A stretch of DNA of 64,000 bases from NCBI RefSeq assembly GCF_024029895.1, contig NZ_CP097457.1, positions 310,001 to 374,000 on the forward strand, given 5' to 3'. How positions within the stretch are numbered: position 1 is the first letter of the stretch; every line of letters starts with the position of its first letter. A program made the translations under genes and the position numbers. Source of the stretch: Buchnera aphidicola (Periphyllus lyropictus). Its GTDB lineage: Bacteria > Pseudomonadota > Gammaproteobacteria > Enterobacterales > Enterobacteriaceae. Below, piece after piece: positions 1 to 10,478 of the stretch. The notes under the pieces are model-generated. The model was not told the origin of the DNA and searched no databases. It saw only the letters and a list, made by a program, of their open reading frames with translations.

Positions 1-1238
1 TTTTTAAATTCTTTTTGATAACTAAATTTAAATTTAATTTGTTTTAGTTTAAAATTTGAATCTAATCCTGGAACTTTATTGTTAATATAAATATCAATAC
101 CTTCATTTGGTTGTAAATTTATAACCATTTTATTTAAAAGTTTATTTTCATTATTTTTTTTAAATAAATTTAAATAATTTGGTTTAAAAAAAATTACAAT
201 TTCAGATTTTTTAATAGGCATTCTTTTTCCAGTTCTTAAATAAAAAGGAACATTATTCCATTGTGAATTTTTAATATTCACTTTAATTGCAACAAAAGTC
301 TCAGTATTTCTATTTTTTATAGATCCTATTTCATTAATATATCCAGGAACTTTTAAATTTTTTAATAATCCTGAAGTATATTGTCCTCGCACAGTAAATT
401 CATTTATGTTATCTCTGTTAATTATAGATAATGATTTTAAAACTTTTAATTTTTCTAATTGAATATTATTTGCTTTTAAATTATCTGGAGGAGACATTGC
501 TATTATTGATAATATTTGTAATAAATGATTTTGAATCATATCTTTCATTTGTCCAACTTTATCAAAATAACTCCATCTTCCTTCTATTCCTACTTCTTCA
601 GAAACTGTAATTTGAATATGATCAACAGTATTTTTATTCCAATTAGTAAAAAAATGAGAATTAGAAAATTTTAAAGCAATTAAATTTAAAATAGTTTCTT
701 TTCCTAAATAATGATCTATTCTAAATATTTGTTTTTCTAAAAAATATTTTCCTATTGTATTATTAATTTTTTTTGAAGTTTTTAATGAAGTTCCAATAGG
801 TTTTTCTATAATTATTCTATTTTTATTAGAATTTAAATTAAATTTTCCTAAACCTTTACAAATAATTCCAAAAATACTTGGAGGCATAGCAAAATAATGA
901 ATTATAATTCTTTTTTTTTTGTTACATAATTTTTTTAATTTATGAAAATTGTTTATATCATTTACATCTATATTTAAAAAATGTAATCTAGAACTAAATT
1001 TTTTCCAAATATTTTTTTCTAAAATTTTATTATTATAATTATAAATAGATTGTTTTGCTATTTTTTTATATTCTTTATTTTTCCAATTAGCTCTACCAAT
1101 TCCAATAATTCTTGTATCTTTATATAATTTATTTAATTTTTCTAATCTATATAAAGAAGGAAGTAACTTTTTTCTTGCTAAATCACCTTTAGTTCCAAAA
1201 ATAACTAAATCATATGCTTTTATTTTTTTAGAAATCAC
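1..1238 (-). CDS. zwf: glucose-6-phosphate 1-dehydrogenase (partial, C-terminus off window)
   Basis: Cytosolic enzyme oxidising glucose-6-phosphate with NADP+ in the first step of the oxidative pentose phosphate pathway. The minus strand is open for 412 codons and runs off the left edge, so the C-terminal part is missing. Visible motifs are the nucleotide-binding start VIFGTKGDLARKKLLP (residues 12-27), EKPIG (145-149), the substrate/active-site motif RIDHYLGKE (173-181) and a later YLRTGKRMP. I chose a GTG start (1236-1238) because AGGA lies about 6 nt upstream and the first residues match the E. coli N-terminus; there is no ATG there. It is divergent from pykA. pgl, the next enzyme of the pathway, is at 26.3 kb. 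Family assignment is certain. Confidence 0.95.
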   Translation of the reverse strand, partial: MISKKIKAYDLVIFGTKGDLARKKLLPSLYRLEKLNKLYKDTRIIGIGRANWKNKEYKKIAKQSIYNYNNKILEKNIWKKFSSRLHFLNIDVNDINNFHKLKKLCNKKKRIIIHYFAMPPSIFGIICKGLGKFNLNSNKNRIIIEKPIGTSLKTSKKINNTIGKYFLEKQIFRIDHYLGKETILNLIALKFSNSHFFTNWNKNTVDHIQITVSEEVGIEGRWSYFDKVGQMKDMIQNHLLQILSIIAMSPPDNLKANNIQLEKLKVLKSLSIINRDNINEFTVRGQYTSGLLKNLKVPGYINEIGSIKNRNTETFVAIKVNIKNSQWNNVPFYLRTGKRMPIKKSEIVIFFKPNYLNLFKKNNENKLLNKMVINLQPNEGIDIYINNKVPGLDSNFKLKQIKFKFSYQKEFK

Positions 1239-1597
1239 TATATTTCCTATTTATTAAATTATAAAAATTTTTATTAATTAAAATTTTTTTAAATAAATTT
1301 ATATTTTATTATATAAATATAATTTTCTATAAATTAATATAAAATTAAAAATTTTTTTAAAATAACAATATTTTATATAAAATTATTTTTTAATATAAAT
1401 TATGTTTTTTTTTGATAAAAGTTAATTTATAATAAATATTTTATATTATTTTAAAAAAATTTTTAATATATTTATAATATTTTTAATAAATATATTTTTT
1501 AATAAAAAATTTTATAAATATTTATTTTATATTATATAAAATTAACATATAAAAAAAAATTTTTCTTAAAATATAAAAAATTTTTAGGATTATTAAA
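1239..1597. other. zwf/pykA divergent intergenic region
   Basis: About 360 bp of nearly pure A/T between two divergent genes. It should hold both promoters, but hexamers resembling -10 boxes are so frequent in this composition that I cannot assign one. No ORF, RNA gene or strong hairpin is seen. Confidence 0.5.
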
Positions 1598-3046
1598 ATG
1601 TTTAATAGAATTAGAAGAACAAAAATTGTTGTTACACTAGGACCTTCAACTGATTCAGATGATGTTCTAAAAAAAATTATTTTATCTGGTGCTAATGTAT
1701 TAAGATTAAATTTTTCTCATGGAACTAAAGAAGAACATATAAAAAGAGCAAAAAGAGCTTTTAAAATAATTAAAGAAACAGGTAGTAATATTGCTATTTT
1801 AGGTGATTTACAAGGACCTAAGATAAGAATTTCTAAATTTAAAAACAATCAAATTTTTTTAAATAAAGGAGATTCTTTTATTTTAGATTATTCTTATAAA
1901 AATAAATTAGGAAATAAAAAAAAAGTAGGATTTAATTATAAAAATTTAATTAAAGATATTTTTATAAAAAATATTTTATTATTAGATGATGGAAAAATAC
2001 AATTAGTTGTATTAAATGTAAAAAAAACAAAAATATATACTAAAGTTTTAATTGGAGGTTTTTTAGAAAATAACAAAGGAATTAATAAATTAGGAGGAGG
2101 ATTAAATGCAGGTTCTATTACTAATAAAGATAGGAGAGATATAATTACTGCATCTAAAATTAAAGTAGATTATTTAGCAATTTCTTTTCCAAAATGCGCT
2201 AAAGATTTAGAAATAGCAAGAAAATTAATGAAAAAAGCTGGAAGTAATGCAAAAATTATTGCAAAAATAGAAAGAGCTGAAGCAGTTCATAATGATCAAA
2301 TAATTCAAGAAATAATTTTAGCTTCAGATGCAATTATGGTAGCACGAGGAGATTTAGGAATTGAAATTGGAGATCCAGAATTAGCAGGTATGCAAAAAAA
2401 ACTTATTAGAAAAGCTAGACAACTTAATAGAGTTGTTATTACAGCAACACAAATGATGGAATCTATGATATTTAATTTAGTTCCTACAAGAGCAGAAGTT
2501 ATGGACGTTGCAAATGCTGTTTTAGATGGAAGCGACGCTGTAATGTTATCTTCTGAAACAGCTTCAGGAAGAAATCCAGTAGAAACAGTAATATCCATGT
2601 CAAAAGTTTGTAAAGGAGCAGAAAAAATACCAAGTATGAATGTTTCTAGACATCGAATGAATCTTGCTTTTGATAGTATTGAAGAAATTATTTCTATGTC
2701 TACTATGTATTCTGCTAATCATTTAAATGGAGTAAAAGCAATTATTACTATGACTGAATCAGGAAAAACAGCATTAATTACTTCAAGAATAAGTTCTGGA
2801 CTACCAATTTTTGCATTATCTAGAAATATTAAAACTTTAAAATTAACTGCTTTATATAGAGGAGTAATTCCTATTTTTTTTAAAACAAAAAAACAAGGTT
2901 TAGAAGCTTCTAAAAAAGCAATCAAGTTATTATGTGAAAAAAAATATTTAAAATTTAATGATATAGTTATTATTACACAAGGAGATATTAAAGGAATACC
3001 TGGAAATACTAATACTATGAGAATTTTAAAAGTTACTAAGTTTTAA
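1598..3046 (+). CDS. pykA: pyruvate kinase
   Basis: Last step of glycolysis: phosphoenolpyruvate + ADP to pyruvate + ATP. The 482-residue product is the usual length for the PykA type. Motifs: RLNFSHG (36-42), [10 protein letters not shown] (69-78), the catalytic-lysine segment AKIERAEA near 220, [12 protein letters not shown] near 247-258 (Mg2+/substrate loop) and TATQMMESM near 280-289. AGGAT lies a few bases upstream of the ATG. It is convergent with aspS and divergent from zwf. Buchnera normally carries a PykA-type enzyme; the symbol rests on that plus overall similarity, so pykF is the only alternative. Confidence 0.95.
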   Translation: MFNRIRRTKIVVTLGPSTDSDDVLKKIILSGANVLRLNFSHGTKEEHIKRAKRAFKIIKETGSNIAILGDLQGPKIRISKFKNNQIFLNKGDSFILDYSYKNKLGNKKKVGFNYKNLIKDIFIKNILLLDDGKIQLVVLNVKKTKIYTKVLIGGFLENNKGINKLGGGLNAGSITNKDRRDIITASKIKVDYLAISFPKCAKDLEIARKLMKKAGSNAKIIAKIERAEAVHNDQIIQEIILASDAIMVARGDLGIEIGDPELAGMQKKLIRKARQLNRVVITATQMMESMIFNLVPTRAEVMDVANAVLDGSDAVMLSSETASGRNPVETVISMSKVCKGAEKIPSMNVSRHRMNLAFDSIEEIISMSTMYSANHLNGVKAIITMTESGKTALITSRISSGLPIFALSRNIKTLKLTALYRGVIPIFFKTKKQGLEASKKAIKLLCEKKYLKFNDIVIITQGDIKGIPGNTNTMRILKVTKF

Positions 3047-3077
3047 AAAAATTTAAAATTTTTAAAAATATTAAAAT

Positions 3078-3148
3078 AAATTAATTTTTTTAAATAAAAA
3101 ATTTCTTTAATTTTTTAAAACTTCATTTTTTAATAAAAAAATTAATTT
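3078..3148. terminator. possible A/T-only hairpin between convergent pykA and aspS
   Basis: A 14-bp perfect inverted repeat (arms 3078-3091 and 3135-3148) made only of A and T encloses a 43-nt loop between the 3' ends of pykA and aspS. The position suits a bidirectional terminator. Repeats of this kind also arise by chance in such A/T-rich sequence. Confidence 0.25.
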
Positions 3149-3229
3149 AATTATTTCATTTTATTTTTATAAAAATTTTTTAATATTCATTTTTTTAAAA
3201 TATAAAAAATTAAAATAACAAAAATATTT

Positions 3230-4987
3230 TTATTTTATTATTTTTATTCCTAATTCATTAAGATCATTTTTTTTTACGATATTTGGAGCTTTTGTAATTA
3301 AACAATTAGCAGAAGTAGTTTTAGGAAATGCAATAACATCACTAATATTATTACTATTTGTTAATAACATAGATATTCTATCTAATCCTAATGCTATTCC
3401 TGCATGAGGTGGAGTTCCATATTCTAAAGAATTTAAAAAAAAACCAAATTTTTTTTTTTGTTCAGTTTTTGTTAATCCAATAATTTTAAAAATTTTTTTT
3501 TGTATTTTTTTATTATTAATTCTTACAGAACCTCCTCCTATTTCTTGTCCATTTATAACTAAATCATATGAATGAGAAAAAATTTTTTTAGGTTTTTTAA
3601 CTATTTCTTTTAAATTTTTATATTTTGGTAATGTAAAAGGATGATGAGTAGTAGAAAAACTATTATTTTTATTTTTTTTAAACATAGGAAAGTTTTTTAC
3701 CCAAACTACAGACCATTTTGATAAATTAATTAAATTTAAATTTTTTGATATAAAATTTCTTAATTTTCCAAATGCTTTATTTATTATTTTTTTTGAATCA
3801 TATGCTAAAATTAAAAAATCATTTTTATTGGCTTTATTTTTTTTAATTATTTTTTTAATAATTTTTAAATTAATTTTTTTAAATTCTTTATTTTTTGTAA
3901 AAATTTTTCCTAATTTAATATCTTTAACTTTAATTAAAATAATATCATTTATTTTATATTTTTTTAATTTTTCTATATAAGAATTTATTTTTTTTAAAGT
4001 AAGATTTTTTACATTAGGTATTTTTAAAGTAACTATTCTTTGCTTTTTTTTATTAAATTTTTTAATAAAAAAAGAACTTTTTAATAATATATTTTTTACA
4101 GAAATTATTTCTAAAGGATTTCTTAAATCAGGTTTATCTGTTCCAAAACGATTCATAGATTCTTTAAAAGATATTTTTTGTATATTTTTTAAAGTAACAT
4201 TTTTTATTTTTAACCATAATTTAATAATCATTTTTTCTATTATTTTACATAATTTTGATTTACTTATAAAAGATGCTTCAATATCAATTTGAGTAAATTC
4301 AGGTTGTCTATTAGATCTTAAATCTTCGTCACGAAAACATTTAACAATTTGATAATATCTATCTACTCCTGATATCATTAATAATTGTTTAAATAATTGA
4401 GGAGATTGTGGTAAAGCATAAAATTTTCCTTTATGAACTCGACTTGGAACTAGATAATCACGAGCACCTTCTGGAGTAGAACTAGTTAATATAGGAGTTT
4501 CTATATTCCAAAAATTATTTTTATTTAAAAAATTAATAATATTTTTTACAATTAAATGACGAATATTTAAATTTTTAATTATTTTTGATTTTCTTATATC
4601 TAAATATCTAAATTTTAATCGATTTTTAATTGAAGAAAAAGAATCAAAATCTAAAGGAAGTTTTTTAGAAGTATTTAAAATATTTAAAATATCAGCAATA
4701 ATTTCTATTTCTCCTGTATATAAATTAAAGTTTTTATTTTTTTTATTTCTTTCTTTTACTATTCCAGAAATTTGTACACAAAATTCTACTTTAATTTTTT
4801 TAACTTTTTTAAATAATTCTTTATTTTTTTTATAAAAAACTACCTGAACACATCCTTCTCTATCTCTTATATCTAAAAAAATTATTTTTCCAAAATTTCT
4901 TTTTTTATTTACCCATCCACATATAGTTATTTTTTTTTCAATATATTTTATATTTATTTTTCCACAATAATTTGTTCTCACAACCAT
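3230..4987 (-). CDS. aspS: aspartyl-tRNA synthetase
   Basis: Class IIb synthetase charging tRNA-Asp (that tRNA gene is at 48.5 kb). The product has 585 residues, close to the bacterial ~590. An N-terminal anticodon-binding OB fold covers roughly residues 1-110. Motif 2 (CFRDEDLRSNRQPEFTQ) is around residue 215, the central bacterial GAD insertion is degenerate and lysine-rich (about 290-410), and motif 3 (GIALGLDRISMLL) is near 530. A GGGA-type Shine-Dalgarno sequence precedes the ATG. The catalytic parts are well preserved while the insertion domain is diverging quickly, as expected in a reduced genome. Confidence 0.96.
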   Translation of the reverse strand: MVVRTNYCGKINIKYIEKKITICGWVNKKRNFGKIIFLDIRDREGCVQVVFYKKNKELFKKVKKIKVEFCVQISGIVKERNKKNKNFNLYTGEIEIIADILNILNTSKKLPLDFDSFSSIKNRLKFRYLDIRKSKIIKNLNIRHLIVKNIINFLNKNNFWNIETPILTSSTPEGARDYLVPSRVHKGKFYALPQSPQLFKQLLMISGVDRYYQIVKCFRDEDLRSNRQPEFTQIDIEASFISKSKLCKIIEKMIIKLWLKIKNVTLKNIQKISFKESMNRFGTDKPDLRNPLEIISVKNILLKSSFFIKKFNKKKQRIVTLKIPNVKNLTLKKINSYIEKLKKYKINDIILIKVKDIKLGKIFTKNKEFKKINLKIIKKIIKKNKANKNDFLILAYDSKKIINKAFGKLRNFISKNLNLINLSKWSVVWVKNFPMFKKNKNNSFSTTHHPFTLPKYKNLKEIVKKPKKIFSHSYDLVINGQEIGGGSVRINNKKIQKKIFKIIGLTKTEQKKKFGFFLNSLEYGTPPHAGIALGLDRISMLLTNSNNISDVIAFPKTTSANCLITKAPNIVKKNDLNELGIKIIK

Positions 4988-5097
4988 CCCTTAAGTAATA
5001 TATTTTTTAAGTTACTTATTAAAATAATTAAAATTAATAAATTTAAAAAAATTAATTTGATAATTTTTAATAAATTTATTAATTTAATTTTACTTAA

Positions 5098-5131
5098 AAA
5101 AAAACAATTTTTATAAAAAAATTGTTTTTTT
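5098..5131 (-). terminator. probable terminator hairpin downstream of trxB-infA
   Basis: A roughly 15-bp inverted repeat (5098-5112 with 5117-5131) around a 4-nt loop contains one C-G pair and is flanked by A/T homopolymers, so RNA from the minus strand ends in a U run. It lies between infA and aspS, both minus strand, and would separate the two transcripts. Confidence 0.4.
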
Positions 5132-5258
5132 AATAAATAAAAGATTTTCCAATATATGTATATTTATATATAAAATAAATATTATTATAAAAAAATTTTT
5201 TCCTGTTTTTTTAAAATAATTTTTTTTAAATGTAAATTATATATAAAATTTTTTAAAA

Positions 5259-5477
5259 TTATCGACTTCTAAAAATTATTCTTCCTTTTGTTAAATCATA
5301 AGGAGTTAATTCTACAGTAACTTTATCTCCAGTTAAAATTCTAATATAATTTTTTCTCATTTTTCCAGAAATATGTGCAACAATTATATGTTTATTTTCT
5401 AATTTTACACGAAACATAGTGTTTGGTAATGTATCTATTACTTTTCCTTGCATTTCTATATTTTCTTCTTTTACCAT
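5259..5477 (-). CDS. infA: translation initiation factor IF-1
   Basis: Small single-OB-fold factor that binds the ribosomal A site during initiation. The 72 residues equal the E. coli length, and the sequence is almost superimposable, including [33 protein letters not shown] and the C-terminal KGRIIFRSR. It lies 33 bp downstream of trxB on the same strand, so the two are probably co-transcribed. It is one of the most conserved proteins in the window. Confidence 0.98.
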   Translation of the reverse strand: MVKEENIEMQGKVIDTLPNTMFRVKLENKHIIVAHISGKMRKNYIRILTGDKVTVELTPYDLTKGRIIFRSR

Positions 5478-5510
5478 ATTTTCTCTTAAATTTTTAATTT
5501 TTTATAGTTT

Positions 5511-6464
5511 TTATAAAGATTCTAAATATTTTTCTGAATCTAAAGATGCTATACAACCACCAGCAGAAGCAGTTATTGCTTGTCTATAAGAATTATATAT
5601 TACATCTCCAGCAGCAAAAATTCCAGGAATGTTAGTTTGAGAATAATAATTTTGTATATTTTTTACAAGAACAATATATCCGTTTTTCATTTTTATTTTT
5701 TTATTAAATATTTTTGTATTTGGAATATTTCCAATAGCTATAAAAACTCCAGATACATTAATATAAAATGATCTTTTATTTTTTTTTGAAAAAATCTTTA
5801 ATTTATTTACTTTATTATCTTTTCCTAATATTTTTTCTATTTTAGAATTACTATGAAATATAATTTTTTTATTTTTTATTTTTTTTAAAACTTTATTAAT
5901 TAAAATTTTCTCTGCTCTAAAAAATTCTCTTCTATGAATTAAATGTATTTTTTTTGATATATTTGACAAATATAAAGCTTCTTCTAAAGCAGTATTTCCT
6001 CCTCCAATAACTGCAACAATTTTATCTTTATAAAAAAAACCATCACAAACAGCACAAGTAGAAACACCTTTTCCTAAAAATAAAGATTCTGATTTTAATC
6101 CTAAATATTTAGGAACTGATCCTGTAGCAATTATTATTGAATCAGATGTATATTGAAAATTTTCACCAATTAATTTAAAAGGAGTATTATTAAAGTTTAC
6201 ATCAATTATATGATCATTAATAATTTTAGTATTAAATTTTAATGCATGTTTTTTTAACCGTTTAATAAAATTAAAACCAGTTAAAATTTTTTCATCTCCA
6301 GGCCAATTTTCAATTGAATTTGTATTAGTTAATTGACCTCCTGGAATGTTTCCAGTAATTATAATAGGATTAAGATTCGCTCTTGCTGAATATATTGCAG
6401 CAGTATATCCTGCTGGTCCAGATCCTATAATAATAATTTTGTTATGTATATTTTTTTTTTTCAT
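5511..6464 (-). CDS. trxB: thioredoxin reductase
   Basis: FAD/NADPH flavoprotein that reduces thioredoxin. The 317 residues match the family. FAD-binding IIGSGPAGYTAAIYSARA is at 11-29, the redox-active pair CAVC at 137-140 is followed by DGFFY, the NADPH-binding motif GGGNTALEEA follows, and the C-terminal FAD motif GIFAAGDV is present. The divergent neighbour is serS and the downstream neighbour is infA. No thioredoxin gene lies in this window. Confidence 0.97.
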   Translation of the reverse strand: MKKKNIHNKIIIIGSGPAGYTAAIYSARANLNPIIITGNIPGGQLTNTNSIENWPGDEKILTGFNFIKRLKKHALKFNTKIINDHIIDVNFNNTPFKLIGENFQYTSDSIIIATGSVPKYLGLKSESLFLGKGVSTCAVCDGFFYKDKIVAVIGGGNTALEEALYLSNISKKIHLIHRREFFRAEKILINKVLKKIKNKKIIFHSNSKIEKILGKDNKVNKLKIFSKKNKRSFYINVSGVFIAIGNIPNTKIFNKKIKMKNGYIVLVKNIQNYYSQTNIPGIFAAGDVIYNSYRQAITASAGGCIASLDSEKYLESL

Positions 6465-6608
6465 TTTTAGTTATTTTTTTTATTTTATTTTTATAAGAAA
6501 TATTTATTATAAAATTATAGTATAATGAAATAAATATTTTTTTTGTTTTTTATTAAAAAAAGAATTTTTATTTAAAATAAAAAATTTACAACTATGAGTA
6601 TAATTTAT

Positions 6609-7898
6609 ATGATCAATCCTAAATTATTAAGAAAATGTACAAAAAAAATATCTAAAGAATTATTAAAAAAAGGATTTGTGTTTAATATTAATAAATTTAA
6701 AAAATTAGAAAATAAAAGAAAAAAGATACAAATAAAAAGTGAAAAATTAAGATTTTATCAAAAAAAAATATCTAAAATGTTTAGTAAAACAAAAACATTG
6801 TTAGAAAAAAATAATTTAAAGATAAAAGGAATTAAATTAAGTAAAAAAATTCAAAAATATAATTCTATTTTAAAAAAAATTCAAAAAAAATTACTTAATT
6901 TTTATCTTTCTATTCCAAATATTTTATTAAATGATGTACCTATTGGAAATAATAAATCTTTTAATAAAATTATATATTGTTGGGGAAAAATAAAAAAAAT
7001 GGATTTTAAAATAAAAGATCATGTTGAATTAGGAAACAATATTGATGGTTTTGATTGGAAAAATTCTGCAAAAATTTCTGGAGCAAATTTTGTTGTAATG
7101 AAAAAAGAAATAGCAAAATTATATCGAATACTTAGTCAATTTATGTTAGATTTACATATAATAAATCATAATTATATAGAAATATATGTTCCATATATTG
7201 TACATAAAGATAGTTTATATGGTACAGGTCAACTCCCTAAGTTTAATTCTGATTTATTTTATGTAAATTCTGAAAAAAATAGAAATGAGAATAATCATTA
7301 CCTTATTCCTACTGCAGAAGTTCCATTAACAAATTTAGTAAAAAATACTCTTCTTCAAGAAAAAAATTTACCATATATGTTTGTTTCAAATACTCCTTGT
7401 TTTCGTTCTGAATCTACTTCATATGGAAAAAATTTTAAAGGATTAATAAGATTACATCAATTTGATAAAGTAGAATTAGTTCAAATCGTTCATCCAAAAA
7501 ATTCTTTTCAAGCTTTAGAAAATATTACTTTTCATGCAGAAAAAGTATTAAAACTTTTAAAATTGCCTTATAGAAAAGTACTTTTATGTTCAGAAGAAAC
7601 AAATTTTTCTTCTGCAAAAACATATGATTTAGAAGTATGGTTTCCTTCACAAAAATCATATAAAGAAATTTCATCTTGTTCAAATATGTTAGATTTTCAA
7701 TCAAGAAGAATAAAATCACGTTATTTTGATTATAAAAAAAATAAGAATTGTTATGTTCATACATTAAATGGATCTGCTTTAGCTGTAGGAAGAACTTTAG
7801 CTGCATTATTAGAAAATTATCAACAAAGTGATGGTTCTATTAAAGTACCTAAAATTTTAAGTAAAAAATATATGAATGGATTAAAATTTATAAAATAA
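6609..7898 (+). CDS. serS: seryl-tRNA synthetase
   Basis: Class II synthetase for tRNA-Ser. I place the start at the ATG at 6609, where MINPKLLRK aligns with the E. coli beginning MLDPNLLRN. The frame is open to an earlier ATG at 6594, which would add five unmatched residues. Neither has a clear Shine-Dalgarno sequence. The N-terminal tRNA-binding coiled coil (about residues 25-100) is very lysine-rich. Motif 2 (CFRSESTSYGKNFKGLIR) and motif 3 (ALAVGRTLAALLENYQ) are intact. Length is about 429 residues, as in E. coli. Confidence 0.95.
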   Translation: MINPKLLRKCTKKISKELLKKGFVFNINKFKKLENKRKKIQIKSEKLRFYQKKISKMFSKTKTLLEKNNLKIKGIKLSKKIQKYNSILKKIQKKLLNFYLSIPNILLNDVPIGNNKSFNKIIYCWGKIKKMDFKIKDHVELGNNIDGFDWKNSAKISGANFVVMKKEIAKLYRILSQFMLDLHIINHNYIEIYVPYIVHKDSLYGTGQLPKFNSDLFYVNSEKNRNENNHYLIPTAEVPLTNLVKNTLLQEKNLPYMFVSNTPCFRSESTSYGKNFKGLIRLHQFDKVELVQIVHPKNSFQALENITFHAEKVLKLLKLPYRKVLLCSEETNFSSAKTYDLEVWFPSQKSYKEISSCSNMLDFQSRRIKSRYFDYKKNKNCYVHTLNGSALAVGRTLAALLENYQQSDGSIKVPKILSKKYMNGLKFIK

Positions 7899-7998
7899 TT
7901 TAAATACAAATATTATATTTTATGTATACAAAATTATATTTATAATTCATAAAAATATTATTTAATTTTTATTTTAATTTAATATAAGATGGTGAATC

Positions 7999-9093
7999 AT
8001 GAATCATATTTATAATTTTAGTGCTGGACCTTCTATGTTACCTTTAGAAGTAATGAATAAAGCGAAAAAAGATTTTAAAAATTGGTGTAATTTAGGATCT
8101 TCTGTATTAGAAATAAGTCATAGAAGTCAAGAATTTTTATCTCTTGTTAAAAATTCAAAACAAGATTTAAGAGATTTATTAAACATTCCTTTAAATTATG
8201 AAATATTATTTTTTCAAGGAGGAGCTAGAGGTCAATTTTCTGCTATTCCTATGAATTTCACCACAAAAAATGATCAAGTAGATTATATTTATAGCGGTTA
8301 TTGGTCTATGGAAGCAGCCAAAGAAGCAAAAAAATATTGTAAGACTAAAATAATAAATGTAATATCTGAATTTAATAAAAAAAAATCTATTATACCTTAT
8401 AAAAAATGGAAAATAAATTCAAAATCTAATTATATACATTATTGTCCAAATGAAACAATTGAAGGTATTTCTATTTATGAAGAACCTGTTTTTAAAAATA
8501 AAATTTTAATCGGAGATTTTTCTTCTACTTTATTATCTAGAAAAATTAATATTAAAAAATATTCTTTAATTTATGCTAGCGCTCAAAAAAATATTGGAGC
8601 ATCAGGAATTACAATTGTAATTATTAAAAAAAAAATTATTCGATCTCCAAAAAATTTTGTTCCCTCAATATTAAGTTATAAAAATATTTTAGAAAATGAT
8701 TCATTATTTAATACTCCAGTTAATTTTTCTTGGTATTTATCAAGTTTAATATTTAAATGGATAAAAAAAGTAGGAGGAATAAAAAAAATTGAAAAAATAA
8801 ATGTAGAAAAAGCGAATTTATTATATAAAACAATAGATAAAAGTAAATTTTATAATAATTATATACATAAAAAAAATAGATCAAATATGAATGTAGTATT
8901 TCAATTAAAAAATAAAAAATTAAATGATATTTTTGTAAAAGAAGCTAAATTAAAAAATTTATATGCTTTAAATAATCATAAAATTTTAGGTGGAATAAGA
9001 GCTTCTATTTATAATGCAATGCCAATTCAAGGAATAAAAAAATTAATTAAATTTATGATATATTTTGAAAAAAAATATTATAAAATTTCTTAA
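7999..9093 (+). CDS. serC: phosphoserine aminotransferase
   Basis: PLP enzyme converting 3-phosphohydroxypyruvate to phosphoserine in serine synthesis; it also acts in pyridoxal phosphate synthesis. The 364 residues match the family. The N-terminus has YNFSAGPSMLP and the substrate loop FQGGARGQFSA. The PLP-lysine context YASAQKNIGASG is near residues 193-204, and a conserved GGIRASIYNAMP sits at the C-terminus. GGTG lies just upstream of the ATG. It heads the run serC-aroA-cmk-rpsA, an arrangement shared with E. coli. Confidence 0.97.
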   Translation: MNHIYNFSAGPSMLPLEVMNKAKKDFKNWCNLGSSVLEISHRSQEFLSLVKNSKQDLRDLLNIPLNYEILFFQGGARGQFSAIPMNFTTKNDQVDYIYSGYWSMEAAKEAKKYCKTKIINVISEFNKKKSIIPYKKWKINSKSNYIHYCPNETIEGISIYEEPVFKNKILIGDFSSTLLSRKINIKKYSLIYASAQKNIGASGITIVIIKKKIIRSPKNFVPSILSYKNILENDSLFNTPVNFSWYLSSLIFKWIKKVGGIKKIEKINVEKANLLYKTIDKSKFYNNYIHKKNRSNMNVVFQLKNKKLNDIFVKEAKLKNLYALNNHKILGGIRASIYNAMPIQGIKKLIKFMIYFEKKYYKIS

Positions 9094-9145
9094 ATAAATT
9101 AAAAACATTATATAATTTTAAATTTAAAAATTTATTAATTAAAAT

Positions 9146-10432
9146 ATGAAAAATATAATTAAATTAAAATCTCCTATTAAAATAGAAGGTGAAATATCTT
9201 TACCTGGTTCAAAAAGTATTACTAATAGAGCGCTTTTATTAGCTTCTCTTTCAAATGGAAAAACAAAATTAAAAAATATTTTATATAGTGATGATGTAAA
9301 ATATATGTTAAAAGCTTTAAAAAAATTAGGTGTAAAATTTAATCTTTCAAAAAAAAAAAAATCCTGTGTGATATATGGTCAAGGAAAATATTTTCCAAAA
9401 AATAAAAATATTACTTTATTTTTAGGTAATGCTGGAACTGCTGTACGTTTTTTATTATCTGCATTATCTATAAAAAAAAATAATATTATTATTACTGGAG
9501 ATAATAGAATGCAAGAAAGACCTATTAAACATTTAGTTGATGCATTAAAACAAAGAAAAGTTAAAATTAAATATTTAAAAAATAATGGATTTGTTCCGTT
9601 ATTAGTTCATGGAAAGTTTATTGGAGGAAAAATAATTTTAGATGGTAGCATTTCAAGTCAATTTTTAACAGCTATTTTAATAATTTCTCCATTATCTAAA
9701 ATGAATACAAAAATTATAATTAAAAATAATTTAGTATCTAAACCATATATTGATATTACTATAAAAATGATGAAAAGTTTTGGAATTTTTATAAAAAATA
9801 AAAATTATAAAAAATTTTATATCATAGGAAATCAAACATATATATCTCCAAAAAAATATTTAATAGAAAGTGATGCTTCTTCCGCTTCTTATTTTTTATC
9901 AGCAGCAGCTATTAAAGGAGGTATAGTAAAAATAAATGGAATAGGAAAAAAAAGTATTCAAGGAGATATAAAATTTAGTGAAGTTTTAAAAAAAATGGGA
10001 GCAAACATTTCTTTAAAAAAGAATAGCATAACATGTAGTGGAAGTAAATTAAATAGTGTTAATATGGATATGAACGATATTCCAGACGCAGCAATGACAA
10101 TTGCTATTACTGCTTTATTTGCTCAAGGAGAAACAAAAATTAAAAATATTTATAATTGGAGAGTAAAAGAAACAGATCGTTTATATGCTATATCTCATGA
10201 ATTAAAAAAAATAGGAGCAAAAGTAAAAGAAGGAAGAGATTATTTAGTAATTAATGCACCTAAAAAATTTAAAGAAGCAACAATTAATACATATAATGAT
10301 CATCGTATAGCAATGTGTTTTTCTTTAATTTCTTTATCAGGTACTCCTGTAACTCTTCTTAATCCTGAATGTGTAAATAAAACTTTTCCTGATTATTTTT
10401 TAAAATTTTTTTCAATATGTAAATATAAATAA
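9146..10432 (+). CDS. aroA: 3-phosphoshikimate 1-carboxyvinyltransferase (EPSP synthase)
   Basis: Shikimate pathway enzyme joining shikimate-3-phosphate and PEP; it feeds aromatic amino acids, a main product of aphid symbionts. The 428 residues equal the E. coli enzyme. [16 protein letters not shown] binds substrate (about 20-35), [12 protein letters not shown] binds PEP (about 95), [11 protein letters not shown] carries the catalytic Asp near 313, and WRVKETDRL carries the catalytic Glu. All key residues look intact. Retention fits continued phenylalanine/tyrosine precursor supply even though the trp region seems lost. Confidence 0.97.
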   Translation: MKNIIKLKSPIKIEGEISLPGSKSITNRALLLASLSNGKTKLKNILYSDDVKYMLKALKKLGVKFNLSKKKKSCVIYGQGKYFPKNKNITLFLGNAGTAVRFLLSALSIKKNNIIITGDNRMQERPIKHLVDALKQRKVKIKYLKNNGFVPLLVHGKFIGGKIILDGSISSQFLTAILIISPLSKMNTKIIIKNNLVSKPYIDITIKMMKSFGIFIKNKNYKKFYIIGNQTYISPKKYLIESDASSASYFLSAAAIKGGIVKINGIGKKSIQGDIKFSEVLKKMGANISLKKNSITCSGSKLNSVNMDMNDIPDAAMTIAITALFAQGETKIKNIYNWRVKETDRLYAISHELKKIGAKVKEGRDYLVINAPKKFKEATINTYNDHRIAMCFSLISLSGTPVTLLNPECVNKTFPDYFLKFFSICKYK

Positions 10433-10478
10433 TTTTAAAAAAATAAAATTTATAAATATATTTTAAAAGGTAATATAA

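Noticed and set aside
1239-1597. Promoter boxes in the zwf/pykA spacer
   Set aside because: TATAAT-like hexamers occur by chance every few dozen bases in this composition, and no convincing -35 at proper spacing stands out.
2305-2598. Antisense ORF inside pykA
   Set aside because: Shadow of the codon pattern of a conserved gene on the other strand, with no ribosome site and no recognisable protein. The same applies to the antisense frames in serS, cmk, rpsA, sucB, mfd, rnc, acpS, phrB, trxB and purB.
6594-6608. Earlier ATG for serS
   Set aside because: The five extra residues do not match any SerRS N-terminus, whereas the ATG at 6609 aligns with the E. coli start.
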